From Prevotella sp. (GTDB lineage Bacteria; Bacteroidota; Bacteroidia; Bacteroidales; Bacteroidaceae): a stretch of 64,000 nucleotides of DNA. The notes under the pieces were generated by a model. It was not told the DNA's origin. It worked only from the letters and a program-made list of their open reading frames with translations, and made no database searches. The translations under genes and the position numbers were made by a program. The DNA is taken from positions 1-64,000 of the forward strand of contig JAFPZD010000263.1 of NCBI GenBank assembly GCA_017417465.1, written 5' to 3'. This document shows positions 23,726 to 31,709 of this stretch, piece after piece. Each line of letters begins with the position of its first letter. Positions within the stretch are counted from its first letter, which is position 1.

Positions 23726-24895
23726 ATGATTCAACCAGCAGACAGGCTCAGCTTAGTGAGCGAATACTACTTCAGCCGCAAACTCAAGGAAGTGGCACAA
23801 ATGAATGCCGAGGGCAAGGACATCATTAGCCTGGCTATCGGAAGCCCCGACATGCCTCCTTCGCCGCAGACCATTGAAAAACTCTGCGAAGTGGCCCGCC
23901 GCCCTGACGCTCACGGCTATCAGCCCACCATGGGAACGCCGGAGCTGCGCCAGGCCATGGCCCGATTCTACAAGCGTTGGTACGATGTTGAGCTTGACCC
24001 TGCCCGTGAGGTGCTGCCGCTCATTGGTTCGAAGGAGGGCATCCTCCATGTCACGCTGGCTTTCGTCAATCCCGGCGACGCGGTGCTAGTGCCTAATCCG
24101 GGCTATCCCACCTACACATCGCTGAGCAAGCTGCTGGGTGCGAAGATTGTGAACTACAACCTACGCGAAGATAACGGCTGGCAGCCCGACTTCGATGCAC
24201 TTGAACAGATGGACTTGACGGGAGTCAAACTGATGTGGACGAACTATCCCAACATGCCCACGGGCGCTCCTGCCTCCATAGACACTTACCGGCAGTTGGT
24301 GGACTTCGCCCGCCGTCACGACATTGTTGTGGTGAACGACAATCCCTACAGCTTTATCCTTAACGAGCATCCCATTTCGTTGCTTCAAGTGCCCGGTGCC
24401 AAAGCGTGCTGCATAGAGTTCAACTCCATGTCGAAGTCGCACAACATGCCTGGCTGGCGTGTGGGACTTTGTGCCACGAATGCTGAGTTTATCTCCTGGA
24501 TTCTCAAGGTGAAGAGTAACATCGACTCTGGCACGTTCCGCGGCATTCAGTTGGCCGCTGCTCTAGCCTACGACAACAGAGAGGAGTGGCATCGTGAGGC
24601 CAACATCGCCACCTACCGTCGTCGCCGCCAGTATGCCGAGCAAATCATGCAGGCTTTAGGGTGTTCGTTCGATCCCGCTCAGGTGGGCATGTTCCTTTGG
24701 GGACGCATTCCCGACAACTATACCGATGCCGAGGAGCTTACCGAGCGTGTGCTCCATGAGGCCCGTGTCTTCATCACACCAGGCTTCATCTTCGGTTCGC
24801 GTGGTGAGCGTTACATCCGCATCTCACTTTGTGCAAAAGAAGAAAAAATCAGCGAGGCGCTGAAACGAATAAATAGCTCAACTTTCACAAGTTGA
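23726..24895 (+). CDS. Class I pyridoxal-phosphate aminotransferase, probably aromatic
   Basis: A 389-residue fold-type I aminotransferase with Lys237 in NSMSKSHNMPGWRVG as the Schiff-base lysine, the TNYPNMPTG loop (about 172-180) and NDNPYSF. Placed 12 bp after prephenate dehydratase and before DAHP synthase and prephenate dehydrogenase, it most likely transaminates phenylpyruvate and 4-hydroxyphenylpyruvate (or prephenate). The sequence alone resembles generic aspartate/LL-diaminopimelate-type aminotransferases, so the substrate rests on context. Confidence 0.85.
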   Translation: MIQPADRLSLVSEYYFSRKLKEVAQMNAEGKDIISLAIGSPDMPPSPQTIEKLCEVARRPDAHGYQPTMGTPELRQAMARFYKRWYDVELDPAREVLPLIGSKEGILHVTLAFVNPGDAVLVPNPGYPTYTSLSKLLGAKIVNYNLREDNGWQPDFDALEQMDLTGVKLMWTNYPNMPTGAPASIDTYRQLVDFARRHDIVVVNDNPYSFILNEHPISLLQVPGAKACCIEFNSMSKSHNMPGWRVGLCATNAEFISWILKVKSNIDSGTFRGIQLAAALAYDNREEWHREANIATYRRRRQYAEQIMQALGCSFDPAQVGMFLWGRIPDNYTDAEELTERVLHEARVFITPGFIFGSRGERYIRISLCAKEEKISEALKRINSSTFTS

Positions 24896-25000
24896 GTAAG
24901 GAGTTGAGGAGTAAGGAGTTGAGGAGGTAAAGTAGGATAGCAAATGCGAAACTTGAATAAATCGTGAAATAGTGAAATCGTCAAATAGTAAAATAACAAG
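24896..25000. repeat. Class C short tandem arrays between aminotransferase and DAHP synthase genes
   Basis: First GAGTAAGGAGTTGAGGAGTA-type units (24894-24938), then AATCGTGAAATAGTGAAATC-type units up to the ATG at 25001. The second block occupies the place of the ribosome-binding region. Confidence 0.75.
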
Positions 25001-26065
25001 ATGGAATTAGACTTACAACCCCTGAAACTGCCCAGCGACCAGGAACGGCCGTTTGTGATTGCAGGCCCCTGCTCAGCCGAGACCGAGGAGCAGGTGATGA
25101 CTACTGCCCGTGAACTTGCCATGAAAGGCTGTCATAACTTCCGGGCAGGCGTATGGAAACCACGCACGAAGCCCGGTGGCTTCGAAGGACACGGTGAGAA
25201 GGCGCTGCCGTGGCTACAGCAAGTTAAGAAAGAGACGAAGATGCTTGTCGCCACCGAGGTGGCCACGCCTGAACATGTGGAACTCGCCCTGAAGTACGAC
25301 ATCGACATCCTTTGGATTGGTGCCCGTACCAGTGCCAACCCCTTTGCTATGCAGGCCCTTGCCGATGCCCTGGCAGGTGTCGATGTGCCCGTCTTTGTGA
25401 AGAACCCCGTCAATCCCGACATCGAGCTGTGGATAGGTGCCATGGAGCGCCTGAACCAAGCTGGCGTCCGTCGGCTTGGCGCTATCCACCGCGGCTTCTC
25501 CAGCTACGACAAGAAGATTTACCGTAACCTGCCCATGTGGCAGATTCCCATAGAGTTGCACCGCCGCATCCCTGAGCTGCCCATCATCTGCGACCCGTCG
25601 CACATCGGTGGACGCCGTGAACTCATTGCTCCGCTGTGCCAGCAGGCCATGGACCTGGGCTTCGGTGGACTCATCGTCGAGAGCCACTGTGACCCCGACA
25701 ATGCCTGGAGCGACGCTAAGCAGCAGGTCACCCCAGACGTGCTCGACTACATTCTCTCGCTGCTCGTCATCCGTGACGAGCACACCACCACCGAGGGCAT
25801 CCAGCAGCTGCGTAAGCAGATTGACGAGCTCGACAACCAGATGATGGACGTGCTCACCAAGCGCATGGGGGTCTGTCGTGAGATTGGAACATACAAGAAG
25901 GAGCACAACATGACCGTGCTACAGACCTCACGCTACAACGAAATCCTCTCGAAGCGTGGTGCACAGGGCGCCCTCTGCAACATGTCGCCCGAGTTCGTTG
26001 CGAAGGTCTTCGAGCTGATTCACGAAGAGAGTGTGCGCCAGCAAATCGAGATAATCAATAAGTAA
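25001..26065 (+). CDS. Bifunctional DAHP synthase / chorismate mutase
   Basis: A 354-residue fusion. Residues about 5-255 form a type I-beta DAHP synthase (FVIAGPCSAETEEQ, GVWKPRTKPGGFEG, WIGARTSANPF, PIICDPSHIGGRRE, GLIVESHCDPD), the first step of the shikimate pathway. Residues about 263-350 form an AroQ-type chorismate mutase (IQQLRKQIDELDNQMMDVL, with CREIGTYKK). In related enzymes the mutase part mediates feedback by aromatic end products. The fusion fits the operon, where prephenate is made next to the enzymes that consume it. Start is after an array-type 5' region. Confidence 0.95.
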   Translation: MELDLQPLKLPSDQERPFVIAGPCSAETEEQVMTTARELAMKGCHNFRAGVWKPRTKPGGFEGHGEKALPWLQQVKKETKMLVATEVATPEHVELALKYDIDILWIGARTSANPFAMQALADALAGVDVPVFVKNPVNPDIELWIGAMERLNQAGVRRLGAIHRGFSSYDKKIYRNLPMWQIPIELHRRIPELPIICDPSHIGGRRELIAPLCQQAMDLGFGGLIVESHCDPDNAWSDAKQQVTPDVLDYILSLLVIRDEHTTTEGIQQLRKQIDELDNQMMDVLTKRMGVCREIGTYKKEHNMTVLQTSRYNEILSKRGAQGALCNMSPEFVAKVFELIHEESVRQQIEIINK

Positions 26066-26435
26066 AGGCCCAAACAAACCCAACAACCCACCCCCAAGAA
26101 CCCCAAGAACCCATCCCCAAGAACCCACCCCCAGCCCCTCCCCCAGGGAGGGGAGTCTGAATAGATTTGGAGGTGGCATAGGGGGGCTGAATGATTGGAG
26201 GTGGCATAGGGGGGGGCTGAATAGATTTGAAGGGTATAGGGGGGCTGAATAGATTTGGAGGTGGTATAGGGAGTCTGAATAGATTTGGAGGTTGCATTAA
26301 AATGAAACATATACATTAATTATATAAGAACAATTAACCCGCATAACTAACCAAACTCCCCTCCCTTGGGGAGGGGTAGGGGGTGGGTTTTGGGGGAATG
26401 GGTTCTTGGGTTATTGGTTATTGGCTTAGTCTATT
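26066..26435. repeat. Class B/C intercistronic repeat element between DAHP synthase and tyrA
   Basis: 370 bp without a gene. C-rich CCCAAGAACCCAC units and CCCCTCCCCCAGGGAGGGG open it; tandem units of about 30 bp (GGGGGCTGAATAGATTTGG, about 26150-26296) fill the middle; and CTCCCCTCCCTTGGGGAGGG plus GGGTTCTTGGGTTATTGG close it. The left and right margins are inverted relative to one another and abut the flanking stop and start codons. Confidence 0.75.
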
Positions 26436-27227
26436 ATGAAAATACTAGTATTAGGTGCAGGCAAGATGGGAAGCTTCTTCATCGACCTGCTTAGTTTCGA
26501 GCATGAAGTAGCCGTCTACGAGCGTGATCCACGCCGCATGCGGTTTACTTACAATTGTCAGCGGTTCACAACCATGGATGAGATTGAGGCTTTCAAGCCC
26601 GAATTGCTCATCAATGCTGTCACGCTGAAGTACACCATTCCTGTGTTCAAGGAGGTCATTCCGCATCTGCCCAAGGAGTGCATCATCAGCGACATCGCTT
26701 CAGTGAAGACCGACCTGAAGGAGTTCTACGAGTCGGCAGGTATGCGTTATGCCAGTAGTCACCCCATGTTCGGTCCCACGTTTGCCAACCTGAACCAGCT
26801 GCACGAGGAGAACGCCATCATCATCACCGAGGGCGACTTCATCGGACGCCTGTTCTTTAAGGATATCTACCAGAAGCTGGGGCTCAACATCTACGAATAC
26901 TCGTTCGAGGAGCACGACAAGACGGTGGCTTATTCGCTCAGCATCCCCTTCGTCTCGACCTTCGTCTTCGCTGCCGTCATGAAGCACCAGGACGCCCCGG
27001 GCACCACCTTCAAGCGTCATCTGCGCATCGCCAAGGGTGTTCTCAGTGAGGACGACTACCTGCTGCAGGAGATTCTCTTCAACCCTTATACTCATGACCA
27101 GGTGTCACAGATTCGCACCGAGCTGAAAGAACTTCTCGAGATCATCGACCGTCGCGACAACGATGGCATGAAGGCCTACCTTACAAAGATTCGTAATAAC
27201 GTCCGGCAGGACGTCGAGCGGCTCTAA
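26436..27227 (+). CDS. tyrA: Prephenate dehydrogenase
   Basis: NAD(P)-dependent conversion of prephenate to 4-hydroxyphenylpyruvate for tyrosine. A 263-residue protein with an N-terminal Rossmann fold (ILVLGAGKMGSFF, residues 3-15), the DIASVKTDLKEFY segment and SSHPMFGPTFANL (about 109-121), where the His is the expected catalytic residue. There is no ACT domain. It is the last enzyme of the attenuator-controlled operon and completes both aromatic branches. The ATG follows a TTATTGGTTATTGG short array. Confidence 0.9.
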   Translation: MKILVLGAGKMGSFFIDLLSFEHEVAVYERDPRRMRFTYNCQRFTTMDEIEAFKPELLINAVTLKYTIPVFKEVIPHLPKECIISDIASVKTDLKEFYESAGMRYASSHPMFGPTFANLNQLHEENAIIITEGDFIGRLFFKDIYQKLGLNIYEYSFEEHDKTVAYSLSIPFVSTFVFAAVMKHQDAPGTTFKRHLRIAKGVLSEDDYLLQEILFNPYTHDQVSQIRTELKELLEIIDRRDNDGMKAYLTKIRNNVRQDVERL

Positions 27228-27249
27228 TCACTCTTCACTATTCACTTTC

Positions 27250-28365
27250 ATGACTCTCCACGTCTTCAACCCCGAACACGACATAGCGCTGGCATCAGGC
27301 CTTTCCAACTTTACGGCGCCGCATGCTGCGCGGCAGCTGCGCTACGACCTTGGTTTCCTGCCTGCACTCTGGGCTGCCGAGGACGACCTCGTGCTGGTCG
27401 ACGACGTCGAGCATGCCCTCAAGTGCTATCAGCGGTTAGCCCGCGCCGTGAGGCGTCATCACATTCCCCCACTGCCAGTGACGACCCCTCGTTTTGTGTC
27501 AGCTGGCAAACGCGATGGTCTGTCAGGCGAGACGTCGCTCACTGCCGTCGACCCTTGGGGGTGGGACACAGCACTCAGCGCGAAGCTGCGCAGGGGTGGG
27601 GTAGGCGCTTGCCTGTTACCAACATCTGAACAGCTGGCAGCCGTCCGCGAGCTGTCCCACCGCCACACTGCCGCCCGCCTGCTGCCACTGCTGCGCCTGC
27701 CCGGCACTGTTGGCGAGGCTTTCGAGTGTCACGACATCAGTGCAGTCGAGCACCTGCTGACCCTTTACCCGCGACTGGTGCTGAAAGCCCCATGGAGCAG
27801 CAGTGGCCGTGGCCTCCGTTTTGTCGACGCATCCACCATGCAGTCGTCCCACGCCGTCCAGCTCCGTGGCTGGCTCACTAACATTTTGTCAACGCAGGGC
27901 AGCGTTATGGCCGAGCCTTACTACCCCAAGGTGTGCGACTTTGGCATGGAGTTCTACAGCAATGCCGATGACACCGTCAGCTACTGCGGTCTCTCGCTCT
28001 TCCACACCGCCAATGGCGCTTACACGGGTAATCTCCTTGCTACTGAGCAAGCCAAGCGCCAATCGCTAAGTCGCTATGTGTCAACCGATCTGCTCGATGC
28101 TGTTCAAGCAGAGATTTGCCGCTATCTACCTGGCATTCTCGCCGGCTCTTACTGTGGTCCCCTCGGCATTGACATGATGATTGTCTCTCCTTTACCTCCT
28201 TCATCTCCTTACTCCTTTCTTCTCCATCCCTGTGTAGAAATCAATCTTCGGCGCACCATGGGGCATGTCGCTTTGGCCTTAGTTCCCACTGACGACGACA
28301 TACGCCGTGTCATGCGCATCCATTTTATTCAGAACAACTATTACCTCAAAATCGAACAGTTATGA
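27250..28365 (+). CDS. ATP-grasp-like conserved protein
   Basis: A 371-residue protein of a Bacteroidales-conserved type starting LHVFNPEHDIALASG. The second half has ATP-grasp-like features: VLKAPWSSSGRGLRFV (about 177-192), a glycine-rich nucleotide loop, GSVMAEPYY, and VEINLRRTMGHVAL (metal-binding E-x-N and Arg) near the C-terminus. This suggests a carboxylate-amine ligase type reaction with unknown substrates. Residues about 314-328 (PLPPSSPYSFLL) look foreign: they are encoded by a pyrimidine-rich array identical in type to intergenic class C repeats, inserted in frame between DMMIV and HPCVEIN. It is separated from tyrA by a TTCACTATTCACTTTC array and overlaps the GH43 gene by four bases. 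Confidence 0.6.
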   Translation: MTLHVFNPEHDIALASGLSNFTAPHAARQLRYDLGFLPALWAAEDDLVLVDDVEHALKCYQRLARAVRRHHIPPLPVTTPRFVSAGKRDGLSGETSLTAVDPWGWDTALSAKLRRGGVGACLLPTSEQLAAVRELSHRHTAARLLPLLRLPGTVGEAFECHDISAVEHLLTLYPRLVLKAPWSSSGRGLRFVDASTMQSSHAVQLRGWLTNILSTQGSVMAEPYYPKVCDFGMEFYSNADDTVSYCGLSLFHTANGAYTGNLLATEQAKRQSLSRYVSTDLLDAVQAEICRYLPGILAGSYCGPLGIDMMIVSPLPPSSPYSFLLHPCVEINLRRTMGHVALALVPTDDDIRRVMRIHFIQNNYYLKIEQL

Positions 28366-30098
28366 AAAAACAAACGCTCACTCTCCGACTTTCAACTTTT
28401 GGCTTTCTCGTTTCCTGCCTCTTCCATTGCTCATCTGCCCTCGGACAGTACCGCTCCGAGGTGTGGTCACCCGACAATGGCGACGGCACCTACACCAACC
28501 CTGTCATCAACGCCGATTATAGCGACCCTGACGTCTGCGTCGGCGCTTCCGGCAAGGACTACTACCTGACGGCCTCCTCGTTCCAGTGCATCCCGGGCCT
28601 GCCCATCCTGCACAGCCGCGACTTGGTGAACTGGACCATCATTGGCTATGCCCTGCAGCGTCTGGAGCCTGCTGAGGTCTTTGATAAGCCTGCCCACGGT
28701 AAGGGTGTATGGGCACCCAGCATCCGCTACCACAACGGCTGGTATTACATCTACTGGGGCGACCCCGACTACGGCGTGTTCATGGTGCGTACGCAGAACC
28801 CCGCCGGACGCTGGGAGGACCCTGTGTGCGTTATTGCTGGTAAGGGCATGATCGACACCACGCCTCTCTGGGATGACGATGGCCGTTGCTATCTGGTAAA
28901 CGGTTGGGCAGGTAGTCGCGCTGAGTTCAAGAGTGTGCTCAGTGTACGTGAGCTCTCGGCCGATGGCACGCGTGCCATCAGCCAGCCCGTCATCGTGTTC
29001 GACGGCAACAACGAGCACCATACTGCCGAGGGTCCTAAGTTCTACAAGCGCGATGGCTGGTACTGGATTCTCTGTCCGGCCGGTGGTGTGAAGGATGGCT
29101 GGCAGCTGGCCATGCGTTCGCGCAATGTCTATGGCCCTTACGAGGCCAAGGTTGTCATGGCGCAGGGCAGCACCACCGTCAACGGCCCTCATCAGGGTGG
29201 ATGGGTGCATACCGCCCAGGGTGAGGACTGGTTCCTGCACTTTCAGGACAAGTATGAGTATGGGCGTGTTGTCCATCTGCAGCCTGTCACGTGGCGCGAC
29301 GGATGGCCTGTCATCGGTCGCGTGCCTAAGAAGGGCTATTGTGGTGAGCCGGTGCTGACATGGACAAAGCCGAAGACCAATTCTCAATTCTCCACTCTCA
29401 ATTCTCAATCCTCAGTCTCCAACCCCGTCGAGAGTGACGAGTTTAACGAGCCGTGCCTCGGCCTGCAGTGGCAGTGGCATGCCAACTACCAGCAGCAGTT
29501 TGGACAGCCTACACCCTACGGTTTCTTCCGCATGTATTGCCATAAGCTCAGCGAGCAGTTCGTGAGCCTTTGGGAGGCGCCTAACCTGTTGCTGCAGAAG
29601 ACGCCTGCCGATGCGTTTACGGCCACTGCCCATGTCACCATGTCGGCCAAGAAGGACGGCGACTGCGGTGGCATCATCATGATGGGACGTGACTACTCAG
29701 CGCTCGTCGTCTGCCGCACGGGCGACGGCTTCGAGCTGCAACAGCGCACCTGCTACGGTGCCGACAAGGGTAAAAAGGAGGTGGTGACGACGCTGGCTAC
29801 GCTGAAGGCTACGAGTCGCGATAAGGTGGATTATGATCCCGCCATCTACGAGGACATCTGCCTGCGCCTGACAGTGACGCCTGGTGGTGGTCCCGGCAGT
29901 GGAGACCCAGCGAAGGTGAACTTCGCCTATAGTCTTGACGGCAAGAAGTTCACCGCCGTCGGCGAGCAGTTCCGTATGCGCGAGGGCCAGTGGATTGGCG
30001 CCAAGTTCGGCTTCGTCGCCGTCCAGCCTGCCGGCAAGGGCGTTCGTGGCTGGCTCGATATCGACTGGATGCGTGTATCAGAAGTCAAAACGAAATAG
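28362..30098 (+). CDS. Glycoside hydrolase family 43 (beta-xylosidase/arabinofuranosidase type)
   Basis: A 578-residue exported enzyme, signal peptide about 1-28. The five-bladed propeller domain (about 40-330) shows the GH43 triad: Asp55 in DYSDPDV (base), Asp162 in MIDTTPLWDDDG (pKa modulator) and Glu220 in TAEGPKF (acid). A C-terminal beta-sandwich (about 360-575) begins at ESDEFNEPCLGLQWQWHAN, as in two-domain GH43 enzymes. The linker between them (about 340-353, SQFSTLNSQSS) is encoded by a TTCTCAATTCTC array of the class C type. It overlaps the preceding gene by ATGA. Likely acts on xylan or arabinan side chains. Confidence 0.9.
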   Translation: MKKQTLTLRLSTFGFLVSCLFHCSSALGQYRSEVWSPDNGDGTYTNPVINADYSDPDVCVGASGKDYYLTASSFQCIPGLPILHSRDLVNWTIIGYALQRLEPAEVFDKPAHGKGVWAPSIRYHNGWYYIYWGDPDYGVFMVRTQNPAGRWEDPVCVIAGKGMIDTTPLWDDDGRCYLVNGWAGSRAEFKSVLSVRELSADGTRAISQPVIVFDGNNEHHTAEGPKFYKRDGWYWILCPAGGVKDGWQLAMRSRNVYGPYEAKVVMAQGSTTVNGPHQGGWVHTAQGEDWFLHFQDKYEYGRVVHLQPVTWRDGWPVIGRVPKKGYCGEPVLTWTKPKTNSQFSTLNSQSSVSNPVESDEFNEPCLGLQWQWHANYQQQFGQPTPYGFFRMYCHKLSEQFVSLWEAPNLLLQKTPADAFTATAHVTMSAKKDGDCGGIIMMGRDYSALVVCRTGDGFELQQRTCYGADKGKKEVVTTLATLKATSRDKVDYDPAIYEDICLRLTVTPGGGPGSGDPAKVNFAYSLDGKKFTAVGEQFRMREGQWIGAKFGFVAVQPAGKGVRGWLDIDWMRVSEVKTK

Positions 30099-30103
30099 TT
30101 GCT

Positions 30104-30148
30104 TTCGCAAGTATGGCATTTGCGGGTCGTAAATGCCATACTTGCGAA
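30104..30148. repeat. 18-bp palindrome after the GH43 gene
   Basis: Perfect inverted repeat TTCGCAAGTATGGCATTT (30104-30121) and its complement (30131-30148) with a nine-base loop. No T-run follows, so it is not a standard terminator, though it lies at the end of the transcript. A related but degenerate sequence is at about 2484-2516. Confidence 0.7.
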
Positions 30149-30239
30149 TGTTTCCTTCGAAAAAAGTTTGAAAAAAGGGTCTCTAACGTCACTTATTAAA
30201 CTTATCTTCTTGTATACAGAGCGCAATTGCGCTTTTACG

Positions 30240-30305
30240 CAGTTTGTGGCATCGGTTCTACACGGTTTTTGTGGCATCGGTTCTACACGGTTTAACACGG
30301 TTTTT
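30240..30305. repeat. Extra outer-arm units of the class A element
   Basis: Two further copies of GTGGCATCGGTTCTACACGG lie directly upstream of the class A element, in the orientation of its left arm. They parallel the amplification of the same outer arm at 2928-3358. Confidence 0.75.
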
Positions 30306-30736
30306 TGTGGCATCGGTTCTACACGGTTTTACACGGGCAAGTGTCAGGTGTCAGGCGATGCCGCCAATGTTGGCCGCCGATGTAGGGGCAGGCCCATTCC
30401 CGAGCTACGCTCGCCTACCCGTAGCCTTTGTGCCAGCCCGTTGGCCCGTAAGGGCCAGTGTGCCTTTCATTTTTAAGACAACCCACACAACCTGAACAAC
30501 TTATCCAACCACCGAATGAACAAAGACAACATCCTGGGCGCAAGCGCCCATCCACAACAACGCGGCGGAGGGGGAAGACGATGCCTGGCACCTGACACTG
30601 GCCCTTCGGGCCAACGGGCTGGCACAAAGGCTACGGGTAGGCGACGGAACGTCGGGAATGGGCCTGCCCCTACACTGGCGGCATCGCCTGGCACCTGACA
30701 TTGGACCGTGTAAAACCGTGTAGAACCGATGCCACA
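30306..30736. mobile_element. Hairpin element, class A copy 2 (long arms)
   Basis: The left arm (30306-30461) and right arm (30595-30736) are inverted repeats of about 140-155 bp with limited mismatches. They start from TGTGGCATCGG/CCGATGCCACA at the outer ends and reach GGGCCAGTGT/ACACTGGCCC at the inner ends. The core 30462-30594 is 133 bp, the same length as in copy 1 and about 95 percent identical, with the palindrome GGGCGCAAGCGCCC. No ORF of plausible composition is present. As RNA it would fold into a very long hairpin. Confidence 0.7.
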
Positions 30737-30786
30737 ACAACCGTGCAAAACCGTTACTATTGATCATGAGTTCACACGATAGAATA

Positions 30787-31306
30787 ATGAAAGATTCGAA
30801 CTACCAAAAGGAATACTGGTGAATCGTCTAACCATTTCTATGGCAGTAATGACAACAAGGGATATTTCGTATTTGTTGCCATATTAGCCGCATTGTTTAT
30901 CATCGCCTTAGTCCTGATTTCTAATTTCCGCAGAAAGCGTGAAGAGCTACAGGCTCCACAGCAAGAACGGACGCTGCTGAAATATACGCCCCCGCCAATA
31001 ATCCATGAAGAAGCCTACCCGTCACCATCATCTCCAGTCATTACAACAGAAACGCCTCAGCGTATTGAGCCAGAAAAGCCATTAGAACCTGCCAAAACAG
31101 TCGAACAGGTTAAGATATCCCGATACTACGAAGAAGACTACGATACTGGATATGACGATGGTGAAGACGATGCTGTAAGTGGTAACGGCTATGGTGGGCA
31201 GTTTGATGATAGCTGTCCATATAAGGGCAAGAAACGTAAAGAGTACCAGGAGGGCTATGAAGAAGGCTATGAAGCCGGATACGATGACAATATGTCTCAG
31301 GAGTAA
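30787..31306 (+). pseudogene. Small single-pass membrane protein, apparently frameshifted near its start
   Basis: An ATG at 30787 gives MKDSNYQKEYW and a stop. The neighbouring frame continues without a good start codon as GESSNHFYGSNDNKGYFVF, then a transmembrane segment (VAILAALFIIALVLI), a basic stop-transfer (RRKREEL), a Pro-rich stretch and an acidic, Tyr/Gly-rich C-terminal region with EGYEEGYEAGYDD repeats. A one-base frameshift near 30813 would join the two. A TTG at 30893 could instead start a shorter 137-residue protein within the membrane helix. The family is not recognised. The gene lies between repeat clusters. Confidence 0.45.
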
Positions 31307-31440
31307 AGGAGTAGAGGAGTAAAGGAGGTAAAGTAGAATACCTCTGGCCTGCAGGAGTAGAAGAGGTGGTTTTTCAGAAGTAAAGGAGGGTATTTGTTCA
31401 GGAGTAATGGAGTAGAGGTGTAGAGGAGGTAGAGTAGAAT
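31307..31440. repeat. Class C array of GGAGTAAAGGAGTAGA units
   Basis: Runs of AGGAGTAAAGGAGGTAAAGT and close variants, in two blocks (31297-31340 and 31370-31440). The same unit type occurs at 24894-24938 and 46649-46712 and, inverted, inside the coding sequence at 28189-28233. Confidence 0.75.
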
Positions 31441-31603
31441 AGACCTGTCTCCCTCCCATCAATGCGCGAGCCAGAGTGTTTCTATATGTTTTCGACGATA
31501 TGATTCAACCCTTCATTTTTAGTGTATGTGGCTTTGTATCAAAAGGATATGGTGAAGGGTTCTGATGATGCCTCTTGTGAACGACTCAAGCCGCAAAAGA
31601 CAT
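31441..31603. other. Intergenic sequence without recognised gene
   Basis: About 160 bp of mixed sequence. CAACCCTTCA (about 31505) and TGAAGGGTT (about 31552) form a loose inverted pair. No gene was supported. Confidence 0.5.
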
Positions 31604-31635
31604 CGCCAGTGTAGGGGCCTGCCCCTACACTGGCG
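31604..31635. repeat. Minimal class A palindrome
   Basis: CGCCAGTGTAGGGGC (31604-31618) and its complement (31621-31635) with a two-base centre. This is the junction sequence of the class A arms without core, perhaps a deletion product. Confidence 0.7.
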
Positions 31636-31709
31636 GATAGGCTGCGAATCGGGGCAATAGGACAACTCGTCACGCACATAAATGGTTCCAAATAGCGATT
31701 ATTAGTTTT

